Positions 41,576 to 52,157 of a stretch of DNA of 64,000 bases are shown here, piece by piece. The stretch's first letter is position 1. Each line of letters opens with the position of its first letter. The stretch is taken from positions 4,278,001 through 4,342,000 of the forward strand of contig NC_135250.1 of assembly GCF_964204865.1 (NCBI RefSeq). Reading direction: 5' to 3'. The position numbers were made by a program, and so were the translations under genes. Under the pieces are notes generated by a model that was not told where the DNA came from, did not search any database, and saw only the letters and a list, made by a program, of their open reading frames with translations. Source of the DNA: Styela clava (taxonomy: Eukaryota > Chordata > Ascidiacea > Stolidobranchia > Styelidae).

Positions 41576-44500
41576 CTAAACAATAATAAATTTAGCAACG
41601 AGAAGGCTGATAACGGATACAAATATGATGCTTGATTTGATGCTTCCGGCACTTGAATGGGTTGCTGCTGAATCTGCTGCTGCAGTGGTTGCAGGTGTGA
41701 TGTCAGCTCCGTTACATCCATCTGAATGAATTTAAAAAAGTTTCAACTTTAAATTGACATTTCATCTTTCTATTTATTTGGATATGGATATCGCAGGTTG
41801 AATGTGATGCATGACGTAATAAATTGAGTATTCGATACAGAGTCGGAAAGATTTCTTTCCTTCAAACAATTTTAATTCGTATGTGACTTACTGTTTGTCT
41901 AGAACACGTTTAGGAGTGAAGTCGTGATATCTCATAGAAACAATTTTATAGTAAGAGTGACAGCGATGAAATTCAGTGTTTCTCAAACTGTGTGACGCGG
42001 CAAACTAGTGCGCCGTGAGAGATTCACAGGTGTGCCGCGGAACTTTTTGGAATCTTAGAATATAAGCTATTCGTTTACGAAATGACCTGTTTTTCAATCA
42101 TTGTTTCCCAAAAAGTTTGTACGAGTTTTGGCTATACGCTTACAAATACTATTCAATCATCGGTGCAAAAGCCGTCAAATTAATCTTTGCATTGTCATTT
42201 GCACAGATTTTTTACTCTGATTGAACTTAAAAGCAAAAAGGAAGCGACTTTTTGGAATTGACGATGAAATGCGGGCGTGATTGGCAACAACGGAACCTTG
42301 TTTCAATGTTATTTGTTCCTGAAAACAGGCGCTCCCATCGCATTAACATTTGTAGAATAAATTTGTTTAAAGCTAACTTCATTTTTTTACAATTGTGCCG
42401 CAATTTTCGTTTATTTGTCTAGTGCGACACAAGCAAAAAAAGTTTGGTAACCACTGGCTTAAGGCCACGTTTCCCAGCGAGGAAGTAATTTGAATGAGAA
42501 GGAAATATTACTTTGTATTTGCGTGTGGCATTACTAGTATTTCATACTTATTTAGTCGATTAAAAAATGAAAAGTTGATTTTACCGAAAACGAAAAACTG
42601 TTTAGCTAACATGATCTGTCAAAAAAGATATTCTTTCCGGTTTGAATGATTTTGGATAGGATTCATAATTGTGTGTGCCATTACTAATATTTTATACTTA
42701 TTTAGTCTTACTGTATTGTATTCAATCTATATTTATGTAGACATTATAAACTATAGAAAATGTTCGGTGCTTCCGTAGTATGTGCACCAAGATGGCGCAC
42801 AACCTGAACGTGGTATTGTATCAGGTGAGGGTTATAAGGTTGTGCGCCATCTTTATACACAAACCACGGGAGCGTTAAATGTTCAGGGGTCAGCGTACAA
42901 ATCGCATGTATCACAACCAAATGTTTTGTTATGGATTGAATGACAAAGAAGAATAGAGTTTTAAGCGTAGTAAGGGAGGAATTCAGCGCTTAAAAATAGA
43001 CCAAGGAACTGAAGGAAGGGGTTTGTCAAAAAAGATTGAGAACCACTGGTTGAAGAGTTGGACTTGTACATGTAGACTATGCCCACTACATTGCATAGGG
43101 TGTAATAAACTGTGTAGGTAATGCCGAATCAAAAAAAGTTACATTGATTCCGAGATATAGCAGCTTCCTTGCTCTGATGGAAAGGCGTATAGAAGTATAC
43201 AAAAAAAAAAATACTAGAACTTACCCTTATTGCAATGGCACGTTTTCGAGGTTACATTATGCTCAGTGGTTGTTTTGCAGCCTGTTGTAGTAGTCGAGTT
43301 GCTGTTACATGATCGCGCAACAATCCCTGTAAATAATAATACGACAAATTAAAACAATTGAAGTTTTAGACTAAAATCGAAAGTAATTGTGACATTAAAT
43401 CAACAATTCGTATGAACAAGAGCCGAAGCTTCAAATGTCTATTCACCGATTCTCAACCTGTAGGCCATGGCCTACTGGTGAGCTATAGAAACATTCTCAA
43501 GTGGGTCACAAATTTATAAAATTGCGGTACTCCCGAAGCATGTGACCCAAAATGGCGGACTCCGGAACGTAGTATGTGTACCAGGTTGGGGTTAGGCCAT
43601 AAGTTCAGGTACAAATACTATGCAAGTCACTTGGCTAGTCCACGAAATTGTAATAGAACTAAAATAAGAAAAATTTGAATGAAATTATGGCCTTAACCTA
43701 ACCTGGTACACATACTACGTTCCGGTGTCCGCCATCTTGGTTCACATACTTCGAGAGTACAAAATTGCTATGGTCATTGAAACAAGTTCTTTCATTTGCG
43801 TCGCAATAGTTAAATTTTTAGTGTAGTAGCAATGAACGATGATGCAGCTTTTTATCATAATTATTAAAGTAAAAGTGTTTATTTTTTGCAAGAGATTCTT
43901 GTTTTCACGTAGTTTTTCCATTGCATGAATAATTCAACGGGCCTATATATTTCCAGACCACGAATAAAAAAAGGTTGAGAACCACTGGTCTATGCAGTGA
44001 GTATTGAAAATTTCAAAAGCGTTGTTTTATCACTCGTATGCCGTTCAGATTGAAAATGAAACCAGGCTCGGGTTTTATTATTGGACATATTGAATTGTCA
44101 CCTGGATCGTTTTGTTATTGTCGTCGTTGATTTGTAAAAAAAAGTATTCGTGCCGGTTTGTTTTCATAATTTTAACGATTAGGAATAGTATTTTTCCGTA
44201 ACGCTTTATAATGGATGTCATAAAATAACCGTTTGGTAAACTGTCGGTTTTATAAGGATAATGTTTTAAGACTTTTATAAGCAATGTGTGAAGCACTTAC
44301 CCTTCCAAGAATCCCACCGACAAGTCGAGATTGAGCTAGGGCAATTGATGAGTTGAGAAGAAACTAGCTCTCCGGCATCGTTGCAGTTCATACAAATGTA
44401 GCATTGAATAGCGTAACCTTAATTACAAGAAATAAAATGAATAAAAAGACAGTATGCACAGATATATGGACACGAACCCCAAAACCGAATTCAAAGCTTG

Positions 44501-44948
44501 TGCAGTAGCGGGAATCTTCTTCTCTGACATGTGATTACGGATCCGCCACATGGTTGATTACGTTGCGTAATTTTGATTACGTCATCATACAATACTTCGA
44601 GGTAAAAAGCGAATTCCATACAAATCACAATTTTTTTTTTTAATATTGAAATTACTAGCGACAACAACAATTTTTACCCCGTAAAAATTTCAAAGCAATT
44701 GGTCCAGTATATAAAGAGAGAAGCAAAGTAGAAGAAAGCTGACATCATCAACAATTTAACAAATTTATTCATAGGTCCACTCCGTGAACGAACGATTTAG
44801 AAATCGCAAAACACTTGGTTTGCTTCAATATAATAACTTATTTACAGCCTTGTTTGGAGCCAAACAAAAACCATAATAAAAAATAGCAGAAATACGAACC
44901 TGTCGCGACGAACATGTAGCACAAGCATGCGATCAAGAAAATCTTCAT
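41576..44948 (-). CDS. Ly6/uPAR-like GPI-anchored three-finger protein, copy A7
   Basis: Exons 44948-44900, 44417-44301, 43326-43225 and 41721-41576, phase 1; 414 nt, 137 residues. Signal peptide MKIFLIACLCYMFVATG; domain start YAIQCYICMNCNDAGELV. Ten cysteines: CxxCxxC, INC, STC, RSC, TTTTGC, TCHCNKDGCN. The exon 2/3 join region (TCRWDSWKGIVARSC) differs strongly from A1 and A5, while the third finger is similar. Exon 4 gives an Ala/Thr-rich stalk (PATTAAADSAATHSS) and the GPI-type tail SIIFVSVISLLVAKFIIV. All splice sites are GT-AG and the frame is intact. Introns 2 and 3 are enlarged by hAT-like MITEs and palindromes. A small cell-surface protein is expected; partner unknown. Confidence 0.85.
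41973..42467. mobile_element. hAT-like MITE in A7 intron 3
   Basis: Ends CAGTGTTTCTCAAACTGTG and AAAGTTTGGTAACCACTG are the common hAT-type inverted termini, with GTGCCGCGGAA near the left and GTGCGACACAAG near the right. Confidence 0.6.
42766..42875. repeat. ~105-bp palindromic MITE in A7 intron 3
   Basis: Arms GTGCTTCCGTAGTATGTGC with CAAGATGGCGCACAACCTGA, and AGGTTGTGCGCCATCTTTAT with CACGGGAGC. Confidence 0.65.
43446..43987. mobile_element. hAT-like MITE in A7 intron 2 with nested palindrome
   Basis: Ends CGATTCTCAACCTGTAGGCC and AAAGGTTGAGAACCACTGG are inverted. A ~235-bp palindromic MITE (43526-43760) has inserted into it, so the palindrome family moved after this hAT-like element. 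Confidence 0.6.
43526..43760. repeat. ~235-bp palindromic MITE
   Basis: Arms GGTACTCCCGAAGCATGTGA and its inverse ending CATACTTCGAGAGTAC, with GGCGGACTCCGGAACG / CGTTCCGGTGTCCGCC inside; same family as 14661-14895. Confidence 0.75.
44480..44790 (+). repeat. Interspersed repeat related to 27020-27290
   Basis: Contains GTAAAAATTTCAAAGCAATT, GGTCCAGTATATAAAG and CATAGGTCCACTCCGTG, matching the family at 27020 and 51590. In intron 1 of A7. Confidence 0.45.
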
Positions 44949-45518
44949 TTTGAGTGATATCGAAGTTTACAACAGCTTAACAATGAGTAAGTAAATACAC
45001 TAAAATTAAAGTATAATATTTAAACCAAAGCTACAAAATCATTTGTAAAAGCTATTGAATCATAAATTATTTCATATTGGAAATCGAATGGTAAACGCGT
45101 TGCAGAGTTGTTAGCGATGACACATACGATATGCCATGCAGGTTTGCGGACTCAAATTTCAACGACTCCGCTCAAAGCCTGAATCCAAATCATTCACTAT
45201 TTTTGTCGTCACTTCATCTATACGTTAGCGGTTGATAGAGTCGAAATACTTATATAAACGAGGAAGTCAAAATAAATTTTACTCAATAAAACTAAAATAA
45301 AATTCAAACGCTTCAGAGTTGTGAGTTCTCGCCCTTTAATGCATTTTTCAAGACTGCAGCGCTCGAGACTGATTATTTATGAAATTTTGTTGACTCGGAC
45401 TCGACGCGAACGCTTCAGGGTCGCAGTCTACTGTTGAGGTTTTCGAGTCTTTAGCTCTTTTTTTCGGCAGCGACCACGACGACACGATGGTATGAGTGTG
45501 ATATCGACAGGCGAAACT

Positions 45519-45534
45519 GGCCTTTCTATAGGCC
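45519..45534 (-). promoter_or_regulatory. TATA-like motif of the A7 flank
   Basis: The minus strand reads GGCCTATAGAAAGGCC, one base changed from the A5 motif GGCCTATAAAAAGGCC; about 570 nt before the ATG. Confidence 0.4.
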
Positions 45535-46180
45535 CTCAATTATTTTTGCTTTCGCTCTTTCGGTCCAGAAGAGTATCAAAGAAAAAATCCGCACATGACG
45601 CTGTAATAATATGAGAGAGCATTACGATATTGCAGTGTTGGTGCGAAACAGAGAAAAAATACTCGTTGCCTGTACTGATATGTGCTTATTTGCTTATATG
45701 AAATTCTTTCAAAGACAAAAAGAATGCTGGGCCAATAAACCTGAGATATATCTTGTAAACGAAGGCAGTGGTTCATGCAATCTTCTGAAAATCTCCCGAA
45801 TTTTTCAAATTCACGACGCATTACGGTTCTATATTACAATTACAAACCATCGCGCCTGGGAAGAAAAATTTAATTGATAAGCATCAATATATGGTGAAGA
45901 AAAGGGGAATATATCCACATTTGATCAATGCGATACGCGAGCTTGTGTTTATGGACTTACACGATTATACCGCTGCTGTTTAATAGCTCTGGCTGACTTT
46001 TGTACAGTTTTACCTGTCTTCACGCTGTAAAACGTCACTATAAATTTGCATTTATGAATTGCGCATCTAGCTAACTGAACAAAAATTTCACTATGCTAAT
46101 GTTGTAAAGCAAAGTTTGATTGCAAAACTCGATTGTTACATTTATGCTGACACGTATTTTGTTGATTGATATTTTTGGAA

Positions 46181-46430
46181 ATGCATTTTGGCGATACCAG
46201 TGTCATCAGAAGTAGGAAAGCGCTTATTTAATGCGGCCGGATTGTAGTTGAATGCAAAAACAGATGTTACGCGCTTTTGTTATAAACTCTGTGAACATCA
46301 AATTTGCATGTAACATGTAAATTAAGGAAATGATTCAGGAATTATCCGGATTAACTGCATTATTAGAAACAGTCGATGAACAGAAAATTGATAATTTGAT
46401 GAATGAGCAGAGTGACTCAGAACTAGACAA
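46181..46430 (+). pseudogene. hAT transposase C-terminal relic, second copy
   Basis: Contains the paralogue of 33856-34100: IPVSSEVGKRLFNA, with the conserved E-R changed to G-K, so it is more decayed. Part of the duplicated A flank. Confidence 0.55.
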
Positions 46431-46584
46431 TACTTCTTAAATTTAAAGTTAAAGAATTCAATAAAATTTTGCATGTCTTCTTCTACATGCAGTCTTATTT
46501 AGTAGACACTAAACCTAAATTTTTCTAAATTCAGTAGTTTTTATTGAATTTTATTCCTATGGGAATCCCATAGGATGGGACAGG

Positions 46585-48639
46585 TATGGTGGCCCATCGT
46601 TGTCGCGCGTAAAATTGAAAAAAATGAAAATAAAAAAAAAATAAAAAACTTAAAATAAAAGTAAATTAAGAAAATAGTTGTGAAAAAACATAAAAAAAAT
46701 GCAAAAAAAATAAAATGCAAAAAAAATGAAAACGAAAATAAAATAAAAACGGAATAAAAAAAAGCAAAAAAAAAAAATTAAAAAAAAAAAAAACGTGAAT
46801 AAAAAGAAAATAAAAGGGTTGACAACGAGGCCCGCCTCGTAGCCCATCGTTGTCACGCGTTTTTATTTTGAGAAAATTTGCTTCTGCTTGGGACCAACGT
46901 TGTCATGAATATTCCTACGCGCACAAACGGTGTTCCCTGGGTTTCTGACTCACTAGTAGGGCTGGGAATGGTTAACCGGTAAACCAATTTCAGATGGTTA
47001 ACGGTTATGATTTATTTTAACCGTTAACTGACATCTCAGGTACAAATCATCTTCATACCGTACAATATCGTCAAATATTATTACGTCATTGCAAATTTAT
47101 CTCTTGCGGCGTTTAATTAAAAAAATATTACTAACTGTGTGGGTAAGGAATCAATATATGTAAAAAATAATGGAAGCACCAAGGTTGCTAATAATAAAAA
47201 TTTACAATGATAAATTCAGAATCAGTTTTCGGTCGATTTCGAAATATATTGTTCACGATTTCATTGCAAAATCGGATATTCAATGTCATACAACAAGTGT
47301 GCAGTTGATGCCGTTTTCTCTATGAAATATATCTCGAAGTAGAATTTGCACATCGAACACTGAAAATTTGTCACATAAATGACGTTTAAGAACGGAATCG
47401 GGTTTTCTAAAATATTTCCACATGCCCGAACCACGCTGCCTATCTTTTGCAGCAGAGGAATCATGAAATTAACTCGATTCGTGAATAATTTTGAGCGATA
47501 CCGGGATAGGAACTCGCGAAATTGCATTATAACCATTGCGACGTAACAAGCTGAAATTATAATTATTACGTCAAACGTCAAGCGGCGTTTACCGGTTAAC
47601 CGGTTAATTTTACCCGGTTAACGGTTAAAGTGTTTCCCTGAAATTCCCAGCCCTACTCACTACTGATTTTTCTGAGCAATATTCAATAAATTCAAAACGG
47701 AAATGTTCTATAAGTTCTTCATGCTACAAGTTCAACTAGAAGTAATATATTTATAATAATGATAAGAGAATATAGAATTAGGTACGAAAGTTCGGGAAAT
47801 TTGTTTATACGTGTAGAAGGTAATTGAATTGGAGAATGCTGCTCAACTAGCACAGACTTGAATTATAGAAAAGGACTGTGTGCATGAAGTAGCCTAGTTA
47901 GACTCGTCCGTCGGCTCTGGCCACTACTGTCTGATCGTTCAACTACGAGGCTGGAAGGCGATTATGGTTAGACCTGATTTCAATGGAATGTGCATGTCGG
48001 CATGTGCATACGGTATGACATACCGTGCACTGGGCTGGTAACGTACCGATCCAGACGAATGATAAATCGCGCGGGCTCAACCATTTATTTCAATCCACTC
48101 ATCGATTCACCATATTCTACTAGACTGGCCGTATCTCCCGCTCGTTTCATGAGTGACTATATGGTGGGTATCGTGTACGATCAGACGGGTATCGGTTTCG
48201 CACGAGTGTCCGGCCAACTGAGCATTTAAGCAGCATTCTCCAATTCAACTAACTTCTACACGTAAAAACAAATTTCTCGAATTTTCGTATTCAATTCCCT
48301 ATTCTCCTGTCATTATTTTATATATATTAATTACTTCTAGTTTAACTTGTATCATGGAGAGTTTATAGAACATTTGCAAATTAAATTTATTGATTATTGC
48401 CCAAGAAAATCAGTAATGAGTTAGAAACCCAGGGAAAACCGTTCGTGCGCGTAGGATTATGCATTTTTTCAATTTTTTTTTTTTATCATTTTTTTTATTA
48501 TTTTTATTTCAAATTTATTTATTTCAAATTTTTTTTGTTTTTTCACAACTATTTTTTTATTTTACTTTTATTTCAAGTTTTTTATTTCATTTTTTAATTT
48601 TTTTTTCAATTTTATGCTTGACAATGATGGGCCACCATA
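46585..48639. mobile_element. 2.05-kb long-palindrome transposon in the A7 flank
   Basis: Ends TATGGTGGCCCATCGTTGTC and GACAATGATGGGCCACCATA are inverted, flanked on both sides by GACAGG (46579-46584 and 48640-48645), a 6-bp target duplication. The arms continue inward for several hundred bp: an A-rich tract (about 46618-46815) opposite a T-rich tract (48465-48610), CCTACGCGCACAAACGG opposite CCGTTCGTGCGCGTAGG, and GAATTGGAGAATGCTGCTC opposite GCAGCATTCTCCAATTC. The unpaired centre (about 47860-48220) has a short open frame with no recognised family. The A5 flank lacks the element (around 34310), so the insertion followed that duplication. Superfamily unknown. Confidence 0.8.
46957..47655. 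mobile_element. Nested hAT-type MITE (TAGGGCTGGGAA ends)
   Basis: Ends TAGGGCTGGGAATGG and TTCCCAGCCCTA enclose 699 bp, with sub-terminal (GGTTAACCGG) repeats at both ends. Flanks CTCACTAG and CTCACTAC form an 8-bp target duplication. It lies inside the left arm of the palindromic transposon and breaks its symmetry. Confidence 0.8.
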
Positions 48640-49271
48640 GACAGGCATAAATTACTAAAAGATGGTATGAGACAGATAGTTATGTCCTATGGACAAGCAC
48701 TCCGCAGTGGGTTCCCAGGTGTGCACTGAAGCATTCTGAATTGATAAAAAGGCAATTGTATTGAGTTTGATTCAATATAGCATTTAATATTTAGAATGTA
48801 AATTATTTTGTTTTTCCATATCGGCATTTTATAAACTGACACTATTTTGTCAAATATTCTCGACGTCTTTTAACTGGCATTTCTCGCTCGACGTTGTTCT
48901 CCGAATTTATAATTCTTTGCGTAAATTGAGAAATCATAAAAGCAGAAATCTTCAAATATTGCTCACACAAACGAAATCATACCACCGACGTTATCTCTCC
49001 CCTGACAAGGCAAATGAGTCAATTGTCACAGTTTGAGAATTTTCTTGCTCCCTTAAAACAAATATTTTCATTCAGGAAGTTTGCTTCAAGCGAAGTCGCT
49101 AGACTTCAACTAAGCTAGCGTTTCCCAACCGAAGAGAAACTATTTGTAACTTATCAAAAGAGTTATGTATTTGTAGGACCGTTTTCACTGGTAAACGCCA
49201 TTTTCTGGATATTCAAATACAATTATATTCAAGTTAGGAATTCAACCGTAGTTTCGCATCTCAAAAACTTA

Positions 49272-49295
49272 GGGGGGGGGGGGGGGGGGGGGGGG
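49272..49295 (+). repeat. Poly-G run of 24
   Basis: An uninterrupted run of 24 G on the plus strand, followed by TGTTT. A 15-nt G run is at 61155-61169. Confidence 0.8.
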
Positions 49296-49646
49296 TGTTT
49301 ACCGCCTACAGCGTAGAGTGCGGATAAGTGATAGAAGAAAACTTGAAAGTCTCATTAAATGCTAAACCACCCAAAACTACCGCAATACCCTTCATGTTTA
49401 TGTGAGGACAGTTATTGTAATAAAAAATTTTATTTGGTCAAAATCACAATGAGAATGCAATAAATAAATAAGCAAAATTGCACAAACATAATTTACAGAA
49501 AATTTTACTAAAGTGCATTGTTGTGCGGGGAGTTTGAGGAAATTGAATACACACAATCATATGGCCACCAAGACCTCTAATAAGATTCATATATTTATTC
49601 ATGTCGCTTATTAACCTTGCATGGCAAATTAACCTAGGCTTGCGGG

Positions 49647-50443
49647 TAGGGATATACGTTTCAGAATTTCAAATCGATTCGAAGAAATTTAAGAAAAAAT
49701 GCTTGATTCTATTCAGAAAGAAAAATAGATACCACAAGGCAACTGCACGACACAGCAGCGCTACCGTTATATCGACCGAAAGCGTTTATTATCCTTGCGT
49801 TTACAGCTTTCCAAAGCCGTGACACTCCCAGAGTCGTTATATTTCATATTGGTAGCAGCTTTCGAGGGACCAATGGTTTCGCTCAATTTTGTTCGACTAC
49901 TTAAAATGTTACAAAGTTTCACAAATATTTGGAACGTTCCTTCAAATTATCTACATAATAATATTATAATAAAACATCATTGCTTCATACCGTATGCCTG
50001 CGATGCTTGCCTCGTTATCATTGGTTCTTTTAAAATCATGGCGCATACGGTATACTAACTATAGCGATTATAATTTGGATGAATTTTGAAGGTCAATTTT
50101 AGAAGAAACAATCGCTATAAATCCGATATTATTTGCAAACATAATTGTATGTGAGTAAATATGTAACTGAGTATAGCTTTATGTAATAAAAAATAAATCT
50201 TAGCCGTAATATATTTGGTAGTTGATACATCCATGCAGTGTGTTTTTCTGGTAACTTTCTTAATTCTTCAAGCTCATTATTGTTATTTTATCAAAATTTA
50301 TACTATATTTCTTCCAAATTTGAGAAAAGTTGACGATAATATGATGATATACTAAATAGAATCAGATTCGGAAATATTCGAATCGAAACATTGTGATTCG
50401 AAATTCGATTCGAAAAAAAATATTCGGAACTTACATCCCTACT
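49647..50443. mobile_element. ~800-bp MITE with TAGGGAT...ATCCCTA ends
   Basis: Ends TAGGGATATACGTTTCAGAAT and ATTCGGAACTTACATCCCTA, with TCGATTCGAAG / ATTCGATTCGAA inside; the same flavour as the MITE in A1 intron 2. Confidence 0.55.
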
Positions 50444-51162
50444 TGTTGGAAGTGCTGATCATCTCTGATTATTTAAACGTTTGATTGTCGCCCATATACT
50501 GGAGCGTAGCCATTAATTCTCATGGGGCTTAGACCGTAACAGACAGCGGGAAAACGTGGATTTCCAAGAGATTTAAGGATCCAAAATGCGTTTCAAGGAG
50601 AATGAGAATAAAAGGACACCCCTGCCCCCAGCACAAAAAAAAAATAAAATAAGGATAAATTAGGCCCGAGTATTATTTCTCGCAAAAAAATGAAATAATT
50701 GTCTTATTTTCGGAGACAGAGTACATGGACGAGGTGGCGGGCATCGAATTTGTACACGAGGTGTGTACCTGCTATATATACCAGATGTGGGCAAGGTTTT
50801 TGAAAAAGTGGGCCAAAAATTTTGCCCGCTTGGATTTACGGGCCGCGTAAGTGTGACGTAAAGAGTTACATTTTATGAAAAATATTTACAGTGTTGCGAA
50901 AGAAAAAGTAGGAAACAATAAATTCGAGATAAAACTCAATTTAATCGCAATCTCAACAAATTCCTTGAGCTGTTTTTCATTTGAAACATCAAAATTTAAT
51001 TTTAGTTTGTGGTTGTGGCAGCATCAGGCGGGACAGATTGAATTACCCAATCACGCGGGCCGAAGTTTGCACATGTCAGCGCTACCATTATAGTCAAACC
51101 TGAGGCATACGATTCATAAAAGTTCTGTTCGTCACTATTCAAATTTCTCGATAATATAGGCA

Positions 51163-51170
51163 TATAAATA
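51163..51170 (+). promoter_or_regulatory. TATA box upstream of the orphan secreted gene
   Basis: TATAAATA, 28 nt before the TTG at 51198 and well placed for transcription starting at about 51190. Whether it is used depends on whether 51198-51320 is a first exon or part of it is internal. Confidence 0.35.
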
Positions 51171-51197
51171 TCACGTCCTTGTTACTGCCATATTTTC

Positions 51198-52157
51198 TTG
51201 CACATCTTCGACGTTATCCTCATTTTTACCTTTATTTTTTCTTTGAAGATACCGTTCGCTCAATTTGGCTTCTACTGCTGTTATGTGAGGTGGAGGGGCC
51301 GGCAAGACCCAGAATGCAAGGTACGAATATTAGTCCGTTCCAGAGACCGTATCCAACGACACACACGAATACCTGAATTATAGAAAATTGACTTTGCTAT
51401 TATAGTATTAATAGTAAACGTTTTAAGCGAGTCGACTGCTAAATGGTAAATGTTTTAACAAGTTTTGAAGCAATCTATAGACCAGGGTTGTGGATTCGGT
51501 TTTTGAAATGTTGACATTCTGAACTGAACTTGAAATCCCAACAATTTTAAATAGCACCGTAAAATCAATAAGAAAAACAAGAGAACTATGCTCAAATATA
51601 TGGACACGTAGAGCCACATAATTTTGATGACGTCATAGCGAAAAAAAGAAATAGCTTCCTGGAGAAAAAATTTTATCTTTAACGACTGAAAATTTCAAAG
51701 CAATTGCTCCAGTATTCGACGAGTAAAAGTAACAACCTTCTGGCGACCTCTTCCGTTATTGGGTACTGGAAACTTATATCAATAGATCCATAGGTTGCAG
51801 AGAAAAGCTATTTTCCCAAATAACAATAATCAAGACAAAACATTAGTACATTTCGTGCACAATATGAAAAATATTTTTAAATAATTGTATGATTATTTTT
51901 AACAGTTAAATTACGCTGGTCGAGAAATTGATTGTGAAGTGGATTGGAAGTTTAAAAGTTTTAGACTGACGTGGGATGCAAAATGTCGGGACAAATTAAA
52001 CCCATCAATTATGCATTTGTGTGGAGGGTATAACAGCGATGTTGGAGCCTGTGAAGCTTCCTTTTCGTTTTTGATCCAATATGGCTCCGATATTGGAGTT
52101 TATCCAACTCCGTGTGATCGTGGCAACTTTGTTAAGTCTTGTGTTCCCCCTCCGTAA
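51198..52157 (+). CDS. Unrecognised cysteine-rich secreted protein (two exons, start codon unclear)
   Basis: Exon 51198-51320 ends at a GTACGA donor; exon 51906-52157 starts after TTTTTAACAG and ends in TAA. Both junctions are phase 0, and the joined frame is 41 + 83 codons. The first exon would encode a hydrophobic segment (HIFDVILIFTFIFSLKIPFA) resembling a signal peptide, then FYCCYVRWRGRQDPECK. The second encodes YAGREIDCEVDWK, KCRDKLNPSIMHLCGGY, SDVGACEASFSFLI, VYPTPCDRG and SCVPPP: ten cysteines after the hydrophobic part, an even number suiting a secreted disulfide-bonded protein. The frame opens at TTG, not ATG. Either the ATG was lost, or the pyrimidine tract is really a 3' splice site (ending GAAG at 51248) and the exon is 51249-51320 with the start upstream. 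I do not recognise the family. Confidence 0.5.
51590..51800 (+). repeat. Interspersed repeat with TGACGTCATAGC core
   Basis: ACTATGCTCAAATATATGG, GATGACGTCATAGCG, GAAATAGCTTCCTGG and TTTCAAAGCAATTGC match 27020-27290. It lies in the intron of the orphan secreted gene. Confidence 0.6.

Larger units (their letters stand above)
44949..46584 (-). other. 5' flank of A7, near-copy of the A5 flank
   Basis: 45310-46000 is almost identical to 33000-33660. It includes the proximal TTTTAG about 60 nt before the ATG, the TATA variant at 45519-45534 and a hAT transposase relic at 46181-46430. No intact gene. Confidence 0.55.
48640..51140. other. Distal A7 flank and repeat-rich intergenic DNA
   Basis: 48660-49110 continues the homology with the A5 flank (34320-34800). 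Then come a 24-nt G run (49272-49295), a MITE (49647-50443), a MITE related to 18515-18710 at about 50500-50640, and a hAT-like remnant at 50785-51070 with GGGCCAAAAATTTTGCCCG and CATCAGGCGGGACAG. No gene is seen. Confidence 0.5.

Noticed and set aside
47990-48229. 79-codon frame in the core of the palindromic transposon
   Set aside because: Begins at a non-ATG codon by natural context, shows no known transposase motif and is too short to judge. Kept only as a remark under the element.
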